DNA from: Marinicauda algicola
GTDB lineage: Bacteria; Pseudomonadota; Alphaproteobacteria; Caulobacterales; Maricaulaceae
Assembly: GCF_017161425.1 (NCBI RefSeq)
Contig: NZ_CP071057.1
Location: 3,039,501 to 3,103,500 of the forward strand
DNA: 64,000 bases
Reading direction: 5' to 3'
In this document: positions 48,305 through 55,886 of the stretch, piece after piece
Numbering within the stretch: position 1 is the first letter of the stretch
Layout of the letters: the number at the start of each line of letters is the position of its first letter
Program-made: the position numbers and the translations under genes
The notes under the pieces: generated by a model
Told to the model about the DNA's origin: nothing
Seen by the model: the letters and a program-made list of their open reading frames with translations, nothing else
The model's database searches: none

Positions 48305-49153
48305 ATGGCGTCTGACGAGACCATCCCGCCCGAACCCAGAGGCCGCGTCCTCTCCATCGCCGGCTCCGACCCCTCCGGCGGGGCCGGCATCCAGGCCGAC
48401 CTCAAGACCATCGCCGCGCTCGGCGGCTATGGCGCGACGGCCATCACCGCGCTGACGGTGCAGAACACCAGGGGCGTGACGGCGACCCATCACGTGCCGG
48501 CCGACATCATTGCCGGCCAGATCGAGGCCGTGCTGTCCGATATCGGCGCCGACGCGATCAAGACCGGCATGCTGGCCACCAGTTCGGTGATCGAGACCGT
48601 CGCCGACACGCTCGGCGACCGGGTCGCGAAAATCCCGCTCGTCATCGATCCGGTGATGGTGGCAAGCTCCGGCGCGGTGCTGGTGGAGGAGGATGCGCTC
48701 CAGGCGATGAAGTCCGTCCTCGTGCCGCGCGCCTTCATGCTCACCCCGAACGCGCCGGAGGCGGAGAAGCTAACCGGGATCGTCGTGGAGGACGTCGACA
48801 GCCAGCGCGCGGCCGGCGAGGCGCTGCTGGAGATGGGCGCGACCCACGTGCTGGTCAAAGGCGGCCATATCGAGGGCAGCCAGATCATCGATCTCCTGGT
48901 GACCCCGAAGGGCGTGCGCCTGTTCACCCGCCCGCGGATCAGGACGAGGAACACGCACGGCACGGGGTGCACGCTGGCGAGCGCGATCGCCGCCTTCCTC
49001 GCCCGCGGCCTGCCGGTGGATCAGAGCGTGGAAAAGGCCGGCGACTATCTGCACGAGGCGATCGCGCGCGCGCCCGGCTTCGGGGAGGGGCCCGGCCCGG
49101 TCAACCATGTCTGGCCGCTGGCCGAGGCGGGACTGGCGAGGCTGGGCGGCTAG
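48305..49153 (+). CDS. thiD: Hydroxymethylpyrimidine/phosphomethylpyrimidine kinase
   Basis: The enzyme phosphorylates HMP and HMP-P in thiamine synthesis. The 282-residue ribokinase-fold protein has SIAGSDPSGGAGIQADLKT at the N-terminus, DPVMVASSGA, LVKGGH and the anion-hole motif NTHGTGCTLASAIAA. No TPP riboswitch is visible upstream, and no other thi gene is adjacent, so salvage is as likely as de novo synthesis. Its stop overlaps that of thrB in CTAG. Confidence 0.93.
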   Translation: MASDETIPPEPRGRVLSIAGSDPSGGAGIQADLKTIAALGGYGATAITALTVQNTRGVTATHHVPADIIAGQIEAVLSDIGADAIKTGMLATSSVIETVADTLGDRVAKIPLVIDPVMVASSGAVLVEEDALQAMKSVLVPRAFMLTPNAPEAEKLTGIVVEDVDSQRAAGEALLEMGATHVLVKGGHIEGSQIIDLLVTPKGVRLFTRPRIRTRNTHGTGCTLASAIAAFLARGLPVDQSVEKAGDYLHEAIARAPGFGEGPGPVNHVWPLAEAGLARLGG

Positions 49154-50082
49154 CCCCGCTCCACCGTCACGCCGGGCCCGCCGATCGGCGCGGTGAAGCT
49201 CTGGACGGTGAGACCGGCAGCGCCGACCGCCGCGGCCATCGCCTCGCGCACGGTGTCCGCGTCGTTCTCGCGCGCCCAGGCGAAGATGGACGGGCCCGAG
49301 CCGGAAAGCGAGCAGCCCAGCGCCCCGGCAGCCCTGGCCGCATGCTTGACCATGGGAAGGCAGGGCAGGAGCTTCGCGCGCTGCGGCTCGATCAGCAGGT
49401 CTTCCAGGCCCGCCTCGACGAGCTTCAGGTCGTTCGAGGCGCAGCCCGCGACGAAGGCGGCGATGCGCCGGGAATGCTCCACCGCGGTCTCGAGCGCGAC
49501 CGTCGCTCCCAGCACCTCGCGCGCGGCGCGCGTCTCGATGCGCGCGCCGGGAAGAACGAGAACGGCCACGAGGCCCCTCGGCTCGGGCAGCGGGCGCACG
49601 AGCGGCGGATCGAGCCTGGCGGCGAGCACCATGCCGCCGAACAGGGCGGGCAGCACATTGTCCCAGGCCGGCGAGCCGGAGGCGGCCTTCTCACCCTTCA
49701 GGGCGAAGGGCAGCAGCGCCTCGCGCCCGAACGGCCGGTCGAGCAGGGCGTTGGCCGCCGCGGCGCCGGCCACGGCCGAGGCGCCCGATCCGCCCATCCC
49801 GGCCGAGAGGGGGATGCCCTTCTCGATCTCCACCACCAGGCCGAAGCGCGCGCCGGCGGCCTTCAGCACCGCGTCGGCGGCGGCCAGGCACGCATTGTCC
49901 TCCACATCGCTCGGCAGGCGCCTGACGGTTCCGGTCACCGCACCGAGGCGCACGCCGGGCTCGCGGTCGCGCTTCGCCGTGACGGTGTCCCAGGCAGCGT
50001 TGAAGGCATGGCCGAGCACGTCGAAGCCGACGCCGACATTGCCGATGCTGGCGGGGGCGCAGGCCCGGGCGGTCGCTGCCAT
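49150..50082 (-). CDS. thrB: Homoserine kinase (GHMP family)
   Basis: The enzyme phosphorylates homoserine on the way to threonine. The 310-residue GHMP kinase has ACAPASIGNVGVGFDVLG, the P-loop IPLSAGMGGSGASAVAGA and the C-terminal LSGSGPSIFAWA. This is the classical GHMP type and not the choline kinase-like HSK2 found in many rhizobia. The start at ATG 50082 matches the family N-terminus. It is divergent from the ATP-grasp gene with 118 bases between and convergent with thiD. Confidence 0.92.
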   Translation of the reverse strand: MAATARACAPASIGNVGVGFDVLGHAFNAAWDTVTAKRDREPGVRLGAVTGTVRRLPSDVEDNACLAAADAVLKAAGARFGLVVEIEKGIPLSAGMGGSGASAVAGAAAANALLDRPFGREALLPFALKGEKAASGSPAWDNVLPALFGGMVLAARLDPPLVRPLPEPRGLVAVLVLPGARIETRAAREVLGATVALETAVEHSRRIAAFVAGCASNDLKLVEAGLEDLLIEPQRAKLLPCLPMVKHAARAAGALGCSLSGSGPSIFAWARENDADTVREAMAAAVGAAGLTVQSFTAPIGGPGVTVERG

Positions 50083-50200
50083 GGTTCTCGCTCCTCGGCG
50101 AACGTTCGCGCATCCGGCGCGTTCTTCACGCGGACCGGGACGGCTTTGCGTGGACGCCACTATCCGTGCGAGGCTCGCCCCAAGCAACCGGGACGGATGG

Positions 50201-51643
50201 ATGGCCACGCAGTCGCTCTTTGAAGGATACGACCACGCGGACAGTTTTTGCGAGATCACCGATCGCAAGGACGATCCGGAGATCGCGAAACTCTTCCTCA
50301 AGCGGCTCGGACAGCGGAACCTGCGCACGCTGGCGCGTCGCAAGAAGGGCGCCGAGGACGAGCTCTACAATCTCGGCATCACCTTCACCGTCTATTCCGG
50401 CGAGAAGACGATCGACCGGATTCTGCCGTTCGACATCGTGCCGCGCCCGATCACGGCGGACGACTTCGCCGGGCTCGAGGCCGGCATCGTGCAGCGCATC
50501 GAGGCGCTCAACCTCTTCCTGCACGACATCTATCACGACCGGAAGATCCTGAAGGACGGCGTGGTCCCGGAGGACCTCGTCCTGAAGAACAAGTATTATC
50601 TGAAGGAGATGGTCGGGGTCGACCTGCCGCAGGGGACCTATACCCATATCTGCGGCACCGACGTGATCCGCGACACCGACGGCAGCTTCCTCGTCCTCGA
50701 GGACAATTGCCGCTCGCCCTCCGGCGTCTCCTACGTGGTGGAGAACCGGCATCTGATGATGCGGCTCTTTCCCGACCTGATGGAGGGCGCGAGGGTGCGC
50801 CCGGTCTCGGACTACGGGCTCCGCCTGCGCGAGAAGCTCACCGAAACCGCGCCGGCGGGCGTGGACGATCCGCGCATCGTGCTGATGACGCCGGGGATAT
50901 TCAACTCGGCCTATTTCGAGCACGTCTTCCTGGCGCGCGAGATGGGCGTGCCGCTGGTGGAGGGCCGCGACCTCTATGTCGACGAGACCGACCGGGTCTT
51001 CATGAAGACCGTGGCGGGCCCCGAGCCCGTCCACGTCATCTACCGCCGCATCGACGACGCCTTCCTCGATCCGGAGGTGTTCAGGAAGGACTCCATGCTG
51101 GGCACGCCGGGGCTGATGCGCGCGCTGAAGGCCGGCAAGCTGACCATCGCCAACGCCCCGGGCACCGGGGTCGCCGACGACAAGGCGATCTACGCCTACG
51201 TGCCGAAGATCGTGCGCTACTATCTCGACCAGGAACCGATCCTGAAGAACGTGCGCACCTATCTCTGCCGGGAGAAGGACGACCGCGGCTATGTGCGCGA
51301 GCACATCTCCGAGCTCGTCGTGAAGCCGGTCGGGGAATCGGGCGGCTACGGCATCGTCGTGGGTCCCAAGGCGAGCCGCAGGGAGCTCGACGAGGTCTGC
51401 GAGGCGATCGAGGCCGATCCGGCCAACTACATCGCCCAGCCGATGATCAATCTCTCGGTCTGCCCGACCCTGACGAGCGAGGGGCTGAGCCCGCGCCATG
51501 TCGATCTCAGACCCTTCGCGCTCACGGGCAGGAATACCTGGGTGATGCCGGGCGGGCTCACGCGGGTGGCGCTCAGGCGCGGCTCGATCATCGTCAATTC
51601 CAGCCAAGGGGGAGGGTCAAAAGATACCTGGGTCCTCGGTTAA
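50201..51643 (+). CDS. Circularly permuted ATP-grasp protein (DUF404/407 type)
   Basis: This 480-residue protein belongs to the circularly permuted ATP-grasp type 2 family. Family signs are ITFTVYSGEKTIDRILPFDIVPR, YLKEMVGVDLPQGTYTHICGTD, LVLEDNCRSPSGVSYVVENR, VVKPVGESGGYGIV and the C-terminus NSSQGGGSKDTWVL. These enzymes are predicted to form peptide-like amide bonds (carboxylate-amine ligation). It is first in a set with Alpha-E and transglutaminase-like genes. The substrate is unknown. The ATG at 50201 gives MATQSLFEGYD. Confidence 0.9.
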   Translation: MATQSLFEGYDHADSFCEITDRKDDPEIAKLFLKRLGQRNLRTLARRKKGAEDELYNLGITFTVYSGEKTIDRILPFDIVPRPITADDFAGLEAGIVQRIEALNLFLHDIYHDRKILKDGVVPEDLVLKNKYYLKEMVGVDLPQGTYTHICGTDVIRDTDGSFLVLEDNCRSPSGVSYVVENRHLMMRLFPDLMEGARVRPVSDYGLRLREKLTETAPAGVDDPRIVLMTPGIFNSAYFEHVFLAREMGVPLVEGRDLYVDETDRVFMKTVAGPEPVHVIYRRIDDAFLDPEVFRKDSMLGTPGLMRALKAGKLTIANAPGTGVADDKAIYAYVPKIVRYYLDQEPILKNVRTYLCREKDDRGYVREHISELVVKPVGESGGYGIVVGPKASRRELDEVCEAIEADPANYIAQPMINLSVCPTLTSEGLSPRHVDLRPFALTGRNTWVMPGGLTRVALRRGSIIVNSSQGGGSKDTWVLG

Positions 51644-51644
51644 T

Positions 51645-52580
51645 CTGCTATCGCGCTTCGCGGAGAACGCATTCTGGATCGGCCGCTACGTGGAGCGGGC
51701 GGAAAATCTCGCGCGCCTCATCGCGGTCACGGAGGCGCTCTCGGCGGGCAATGACGACACCGAAAGCTGGACGTCGCTCCTGCAGACCTTCTTCGACGAG
51801 CCGGCCTACGAGGCGACGGGGCGGTCGAGGACCGGCCTGTCCATCTCGCGCTGGTACATCCTCGACAAGGACAATCCCAATTCGGTGATCTCCGCGCTGA
51901 CGCTCGCGCGCGAGAACGCGCGCGCCCTGCGCCACATCATCCCGACCGAGATGTGGCGCCAGATCAATATGCTGCACGGCACCGTCGAAGGCCTGACCGC
52001 GCGCAAGGTCACCTTGCCCAGGCTCAACGAGATCTGCGAGTCGATCCGGCTCGGCTGCCAGGCCCATTTCGGGGTGGTGGATTCCACCTGGTATCGCGAC
52101 GAGGCCTGGCTGTTCCACAAGCTGGGTTGCGAACTGGAACGGGCCGACCAGACCACGCGCCTGATGGATATTTCCAACTTCAAGCTGATGGCGCTCGGCG
52201 AGGACGGGGCGATCCCCACCGGCGCGTGGTGGAACTCGCTGCTGCGCCAGGCTTCGGGCTACCAGGCCTTCCGGCGCAAGCACCGGGTCAATGTCGACCC
52301 CGCCGACGCGGCCGCCTTCCTGCTGTTCGATTCCGATTTCCCGCGGTCGGTGCGCCTGTCCATGCTGCAGGCCTTCTCCCGGCTCGACGACCTGGAGACC
52401 GATTACAGCGCGCCCCCCGACCAGGCCCTCGTCGTGGCGCGCACCGCGCTGGCGACGCGCATGCAGGACAGGCCCGAAGCGCTGGTCGGCCACGGCCTGC
52501 ATACCTATCTCGACGAGGTGCAGCGCGACCTCAACGGTTTTGCCAACGCGATCGCGAGCCGTTATTTCGGATCCGGTTGA
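51645..52580 (+). CDS. Alpha-E domain protein, non-AUG start
   Basis: The helical Alpha-E protein is the constant partner of circularly permuted ATP-grasp enzymes. Its family N-terminus (M-LSRTAENLYWLGRYVERAEN) is encoded here as LLSRFAENAFWIGRY upstream of the first conventional start (GTG 51690). The frame has no ATG, GTG or TTG upstream of that. CTG 51645, right after the ATP-grasp stop, gives 311 residues, the usual length. ATA 51624 has an SD-like GGAGGG 8 bases before. Later landmarks are MWRQINMLHGTVEGLT and ESIRLGCQAHFGVVDSTWYRDEAW. Confidence 0.82.
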   Translation: MLSRFAENAFWIGRYVERAENLARLIAVTEALSAGNDDTESWTSLLQTFFDEPAYEATGRSRTGLSISRWYILDKDNPNSVISALTLARENARALRHIIPTEMWRQINMLHGTVEGLTARKVTLPRLNEICESIRLGCQAHFGVVDSTWYRDEAWLFHKLGCELERADQTTRLMDISNFKLMALGEDGAIPTGAWWNSLLRQASGYQAFRRKHRVNVDPADAAAFLLFDSDFPRSVRLSMLQAFSRLDDLETDYSAPPDQALVVARTALATRMQDRPEALVGHGLHTYLDEVQRDLNGFANAIASRYFGSG

Positions 52581-52665
52581 ACGCACGGGCGCAAACCCCG
52601 ACTCCAGGGAGGCGAGAATCGGCGCACAGTCGTCTTCATCCCCGGCCCGGCCGAGCGAGGACGCC

Positions 52666-53598
52666 GTGAACCAGCTTGCCCGCGTGCGCACCGACCTGTT
52701 CCAGGTGCGCCACCTCACCCGGTATCGCTATCACAAGCCGGTGCGCTTCGGTCAGCACCGCGGCATGTTCCGGCCGATCGACGCGCCCGACCTGCGCCTC
52801 ATCTCCATGCGTTTCGAGACCCGGCCCGAAGCGGTCGTCCACTGGGTCCACGACGTGTTCTCCAATGCGGTCACGCTGTTCGATTTCGAGGGGGAGAGCG
52901 ACGTGCTCGAGGTGGAGTGCACGTTCGAGGTCGTGCGCTCCCATGTCGAGGAGCCGGTCTTTCCGATCGACGAGCACGCCCGGCTCTACCCGTTCGAGTA
53001 CCGGCCCGAGCAGCAGGTCGATCTCGCCCCCTCCATCATGAGCCACTATTCCGACCCGGACGGAACGGTGCAGGCCTTCGCGCGCCGCTTCACCCAGGCC
53101 GGCAGCGGGGAGACCTGGAAGATCCTGGAGACCATGAACCAGGCGATCCACGAGGAATTCGACTATCAGCGCCGCGAGGAGCCGGGCGTGAGGACGCCGG
53201 CCGACACGATCGCGCGCAGGTCGGGCTCGTGCCGCGACTATGCCGTTCTGATGTGCGAGCTGGCGCGCCGGCTCGGCTTCGCGGCGCGCTTCGTGACGGG
53301 CTATCTCTACGATCCCTCGCTCGACGCGGCCGTCAACGGCGAGCGCGACGGCAAGCAGGGCTCGGGCGCGACCCATGCCTGGGTGACGATCTTCCTGCCC
53401 GGCGCGGGCTGGATCGAGTTCGACCCGACCAACGGCAATGTCGCCTCGGGCTCGCTGATCAAGACCGGTGTCGCGCGCACGGCCGGCCAGGCCGTGCCGC
53501 TGGCGGGCAGTTTCGAGGGCATGACCTCGGATGCGGCGGGCATGGAGGTGAGCGTGGAGGTGACCACGCTCGCGCCGACCCTGACGAGCGAGGAATAG
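52666..53598 (+). CDS. Transglutaminase-like cysteine protease domain protein
   Basis: This 310-residue protein has an N-terminal beta domain (VRHLTRYRYHKPVRFGQHR, DLRLISMRFETRPEA) and a transglutaminase-like domain with the Cys-His-Asp triad: C in RRSGSCRDYAVLM, H in ATHAWVTIF and D in IEFDPTNG. Such proteins accompany the ATP-grasp/Alpha-E pair and are predicted to process or transfer peptide products. The GTG at 52666 has GAGG at 6-base spacing and gives the family N-terminus. No signal peptide, so it is probably cytosolic. Confidence 0.88.
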   Translation: MNQLARVRTDLFQVRHLTRYRYHKPVRFGQHRGMFRPIDAPDLRLISMRFETRPEAVVHWVHDVFSNAVTLFDFEGESDVLEVECTFEVVRSHVEEPVFPIDEHARLYPFEYRPEQQVDLAPSIMSHYSDPDGTVQAFARRFTQAGSGETWKILETMNQAIHEEFDYQRREEPGVRTPADTIARRSGSCRDYAVLMCELARRLGFAARFVTGYLYDPSLDAAVNGERDGKQGSGATHAWVTIFLPGAGWIEFDPTNGNVASGSLIKTGVARTAGQAVPLAGSFEGMTSDAAGMEVSVEVTTLAPTLTSEE

Positions 53599-53661
53599 GC
53601 GCTGCGCACGGCGGGCGCGAGAATCGCCGCCTGCGACGGATCGCTTTCTTTCCCGATGTGT

Positions 53662-53685
53662 TGCTGCGCTATAGATAGCGCAGCA
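53662..53685. promoter_or_regulatory. Perfect 11-2-11 inverted repeat
   Basis: The arms TGCTGCGCTAT (53662-53672) and ATAGCGCAGCA (53675-53685) lie between the transglutaminase-like gene and the S9 peptidase start, 25 bases before the ATG. No T-run follows, so an operator is as likely as a terminator. Confidence 0.5.
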
Positions 53686-53710
53686 TCGACCACTTCCGGG
53701 AGGAGAAGAA

Positions 53711-55756
53711 ATGAGCACACCCCTGTCCAGCCTGAAGGCGGCCGGCCTCGGCGCGATCCTCGCGCTCGGCGCCGCCTCGGCCGAGGCCCAGCGCCCGCTC
53801 GAGATCGAGGACCTGTTCGACCTCAGGCAGGTCGGCACCGCCGTCGTCCAGCCCGGCGGCGACCATGTCGCCTACGTGCTCGTCGAGCCGCGCGACGTCG
53901 TGGAAGGCGCCGATGACGGCACGCCGCGCACCTCGCTCTACGTCACCTCCGGTCCCGACCGCGGCCGTCTCTATGTCGAGCATCAGAGCTTCGGCGGGCT
54001 CGAATGGCAGGGCGAGGAGCGCCTGACCTTCCTGTCGCGCGGCGAGGACGACGAGGCGACCTCGCTCTACGAGATCCGCATCGACGGCGGCGAGGCGAGG
54101 AAGCTGTTCGAGCACGACACCTCGATCCAGGCCTATGCCTTCGCGCCGGACGGCGAGACCGTCTACTTCATCGCCGCCGAGGAGGCGGGCGAGCACGCCG
54201 ACACGCTGTACGAGCGCGGCTTCCGCGCCAATGTCTACGAGGAGGACGAGACCTTCTCGCGCCTCTATCGCGTCGATCTCGGCGAGGAGGATCCCGATGC
54301 GGTCCAGTTCGAGCTCGCCGGCAATGCGAACGATCTCGCGCTGAGCCCGGACGGGGCCCTTCTCGCCGTCGCGCTCGCCCCGACCCCGCTGATCGACGAC
54401 GCGCTGATGGAAACCCGCTGGCACATCCTCGATGCGCAAAGCGGCGAGGTCCGCGCCGAGATCGCGACGCCCGGCAAGATCGGGGAGGGCGTGTTCTCGC
54501 CCGACGCGCGCCGGTTCGCCTTCCTTGCCGCGGTCGACCGCGCCGACCCGGTGGCCCAGACCGTCCACGTCGCCGACGTGCGCAGCGGAGAGTATTCCGC
54601 GATCGCACGCGAGGCCGAGCAGCACGTCCAGACCATGGACTGGGAAAGCAACGACCGTCTCGTCGTGCTCGTCCATGCCGGGCTGCAGAGCGCGCTCGTC
54701 GAATACGATGTCGATGGCGACGAGGTGCGCCGCACGGTCTTCTCCGACTTCGTGGCCAATGCGATGGACCGCGACGCGCGCTCGGGGCGCCTGGCGCTCG
54801 TCGCCGATGCCCCCGGCCACCCGCGCGAGCTCTTCGTCTCGCAGCGCCGCGACTTCCGGCGCTGGACGAATTCCAATCCCTGGCTCTCCGGGATCGCCTT
54901 CGGCGACCAGCGCGGCTTCAGCTTCGAGGCGCGCGACGGCGTGCGCGTCGAAGGCGTGCTGGTGACGCCGCGCGGCGAGGCGCCCGAGGGTGGCTGGCCG
55001 CTGATCATGACCGTGCATGGCGGCCCGGAAGCCCACGATTCCAACGGCTGGGTGACCGGCTATTCGCGTCCCGGCCATATCGGCGCGGGCCGCGGCTTCG
55101 CGGTCTTCTATCCCAACTATCGCGGCTCGACCGGGCGCGGCGAGATGTTCGCCAAGCTCGACCACCAGGACGCGCCGGGCGAGGAGTTCAACGACCTCGT
55201 CGACGCGATCGGGGCTCTGTCCGAAGCGGGCATCGTGAACCCGGACAAGGTCGGCATCACCGGCGGCTCCTATGGCGGCTTCGCCTCGGCCTGGGGCGCG
55301 ACGATCGCGTCCGAGCACTTCGCGGCCTCGGTGCCCTTCGTGGCGCTGACCGACCTCATCAGCTTCTTCGGCACGACCGAGATCCCGGTCGAGATGGTCG
55401 ATGTCCACTTCATGCAATATCCCTGGCAGGACTGGCAGAGCTATCTCGAGCACTCCCCGATCCGCCACGCGCCGGGCTCGACCACGCCGACGCTGATCCT
55501 GCACGGCGAGGCCGACACCCGCGTCGACCCGTCCCAGTCCTACGAGCTCTACCGCTATCTGAAGATGGCGGGCGAGGCGCCGGTACGCCTGGTCACCTAT
55601 CCCGGCGAGGGCCACGGCAACCGCAATGCGGCGGCGCAGTACGACTATGCGCTGCGCCTGATGCGCTGGATGGAGCACTATCTCCAGGGCGAGGGCGGCG
55701 AACCGCCGGCCCACGAGCTGCCCTACGAGGACCTGCTCGGTCTGGACGGGGAATAA
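53711..55756 (+). CDS. S9 family serine peptidase (prolyl oligopeptidase fold), copy 1
   Basis: This 681-residue exported peptidase has a signal peptide (to about AEAQ at 26), a beta-propeller of PD40-like repeats and a C-terminal alpha/beta hydrolase. The nucleophile Ser is in GITGGSYGGFASAW; the His is near YPGEGHGNRN and an Asp in HGEADTRV. The MTVHGGPEAHDSNGW and PNYRGSTGRG landmarks place it with acylaminoacyl or dipeptidyl peptidases. It is a close paralogue of the next gene. It probably takes up peptides in the periplasm for nutrition. Confidence 0.92.
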   Translation: MSTPLSSLKAAGLGAILALGAASAEAQRPLEIEDLFDLRQVGTAVVQPGGDHVAYVLVEPRDVVEGADDGTPRTSLYVTSGPDRGRLYVEHQSFGGLEWQGEERLTFLSRGEDDEATSLYEIRIDGGEARKLFEHDTSIQAYAFAPDGETVYFIAAEEAGEHADTLYERGFRANVYEEDETFSRLYRVDLGEEDPDAVQFELAGNANDLALSPDGALLAVALAPTPLIDDALMETRWHILDAQSGEVRAEIATPGKIGEGVFSPDARRFAFLAAVDRADPVAQTVHVADVRSGEYSAIAREAEQHVQTMDWESNDRLVVLVHAGLQSALVEYDVDGDEVRRTVFSDFVANAMDRDARSGRLALVADAPGHPRELFVSQRRDFRRWTNSNPWLSGIAFGDQRGFSFEARDGVRVEGVLVTPRGEAPEGGWPLIMTVHGGPEAHDSNGWVTGYSRPGHIGAGRGFAVFYPNYRGSTGRGEMFAKLDHQDAPGEEFNDLVDAIGALSEAGIVNPDKVGITGGSYGGFASAWGATIASEHFAASVPFVALTDLISFFGTTEIPVEMVDVHFMQYPWQDWQSYLEHSPIRHAPGSTTPTLILHGEADTRVDPSQSYELYRYLKMAGEAPVRLVTYPGEGHGNRNAAAQYDYALRLMRWMEHYLQGEGGEPPAHELPYEDLLGLDGE

Positions 55757-55779
55757 CCGGTCGAAACCGCCGGAAAACC

Positions 55780-55812
55780 GGGGCCGGACGCCGCGCGTCC
55801 GGCCCCTTTTTC
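55780..55812 (+). terminator. Rho-independent terminator between S9 peptidase genes
   Basis: A perfect 12-bp stem (GGGGCCGGACGC at 55780-55791, complement at 55795-55806) with a CGC loop is followed by TTTTTT. So the two peptidase genes are separately terminated. Confidence 0.9.
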
Positions 55813-55886
55813 CGTTCCGGGCCTCGTTTCCGGGCGCTGGCGCGTTATAACCCCGGTCAAAACGAGACCGACCAATGGAGGAGACG

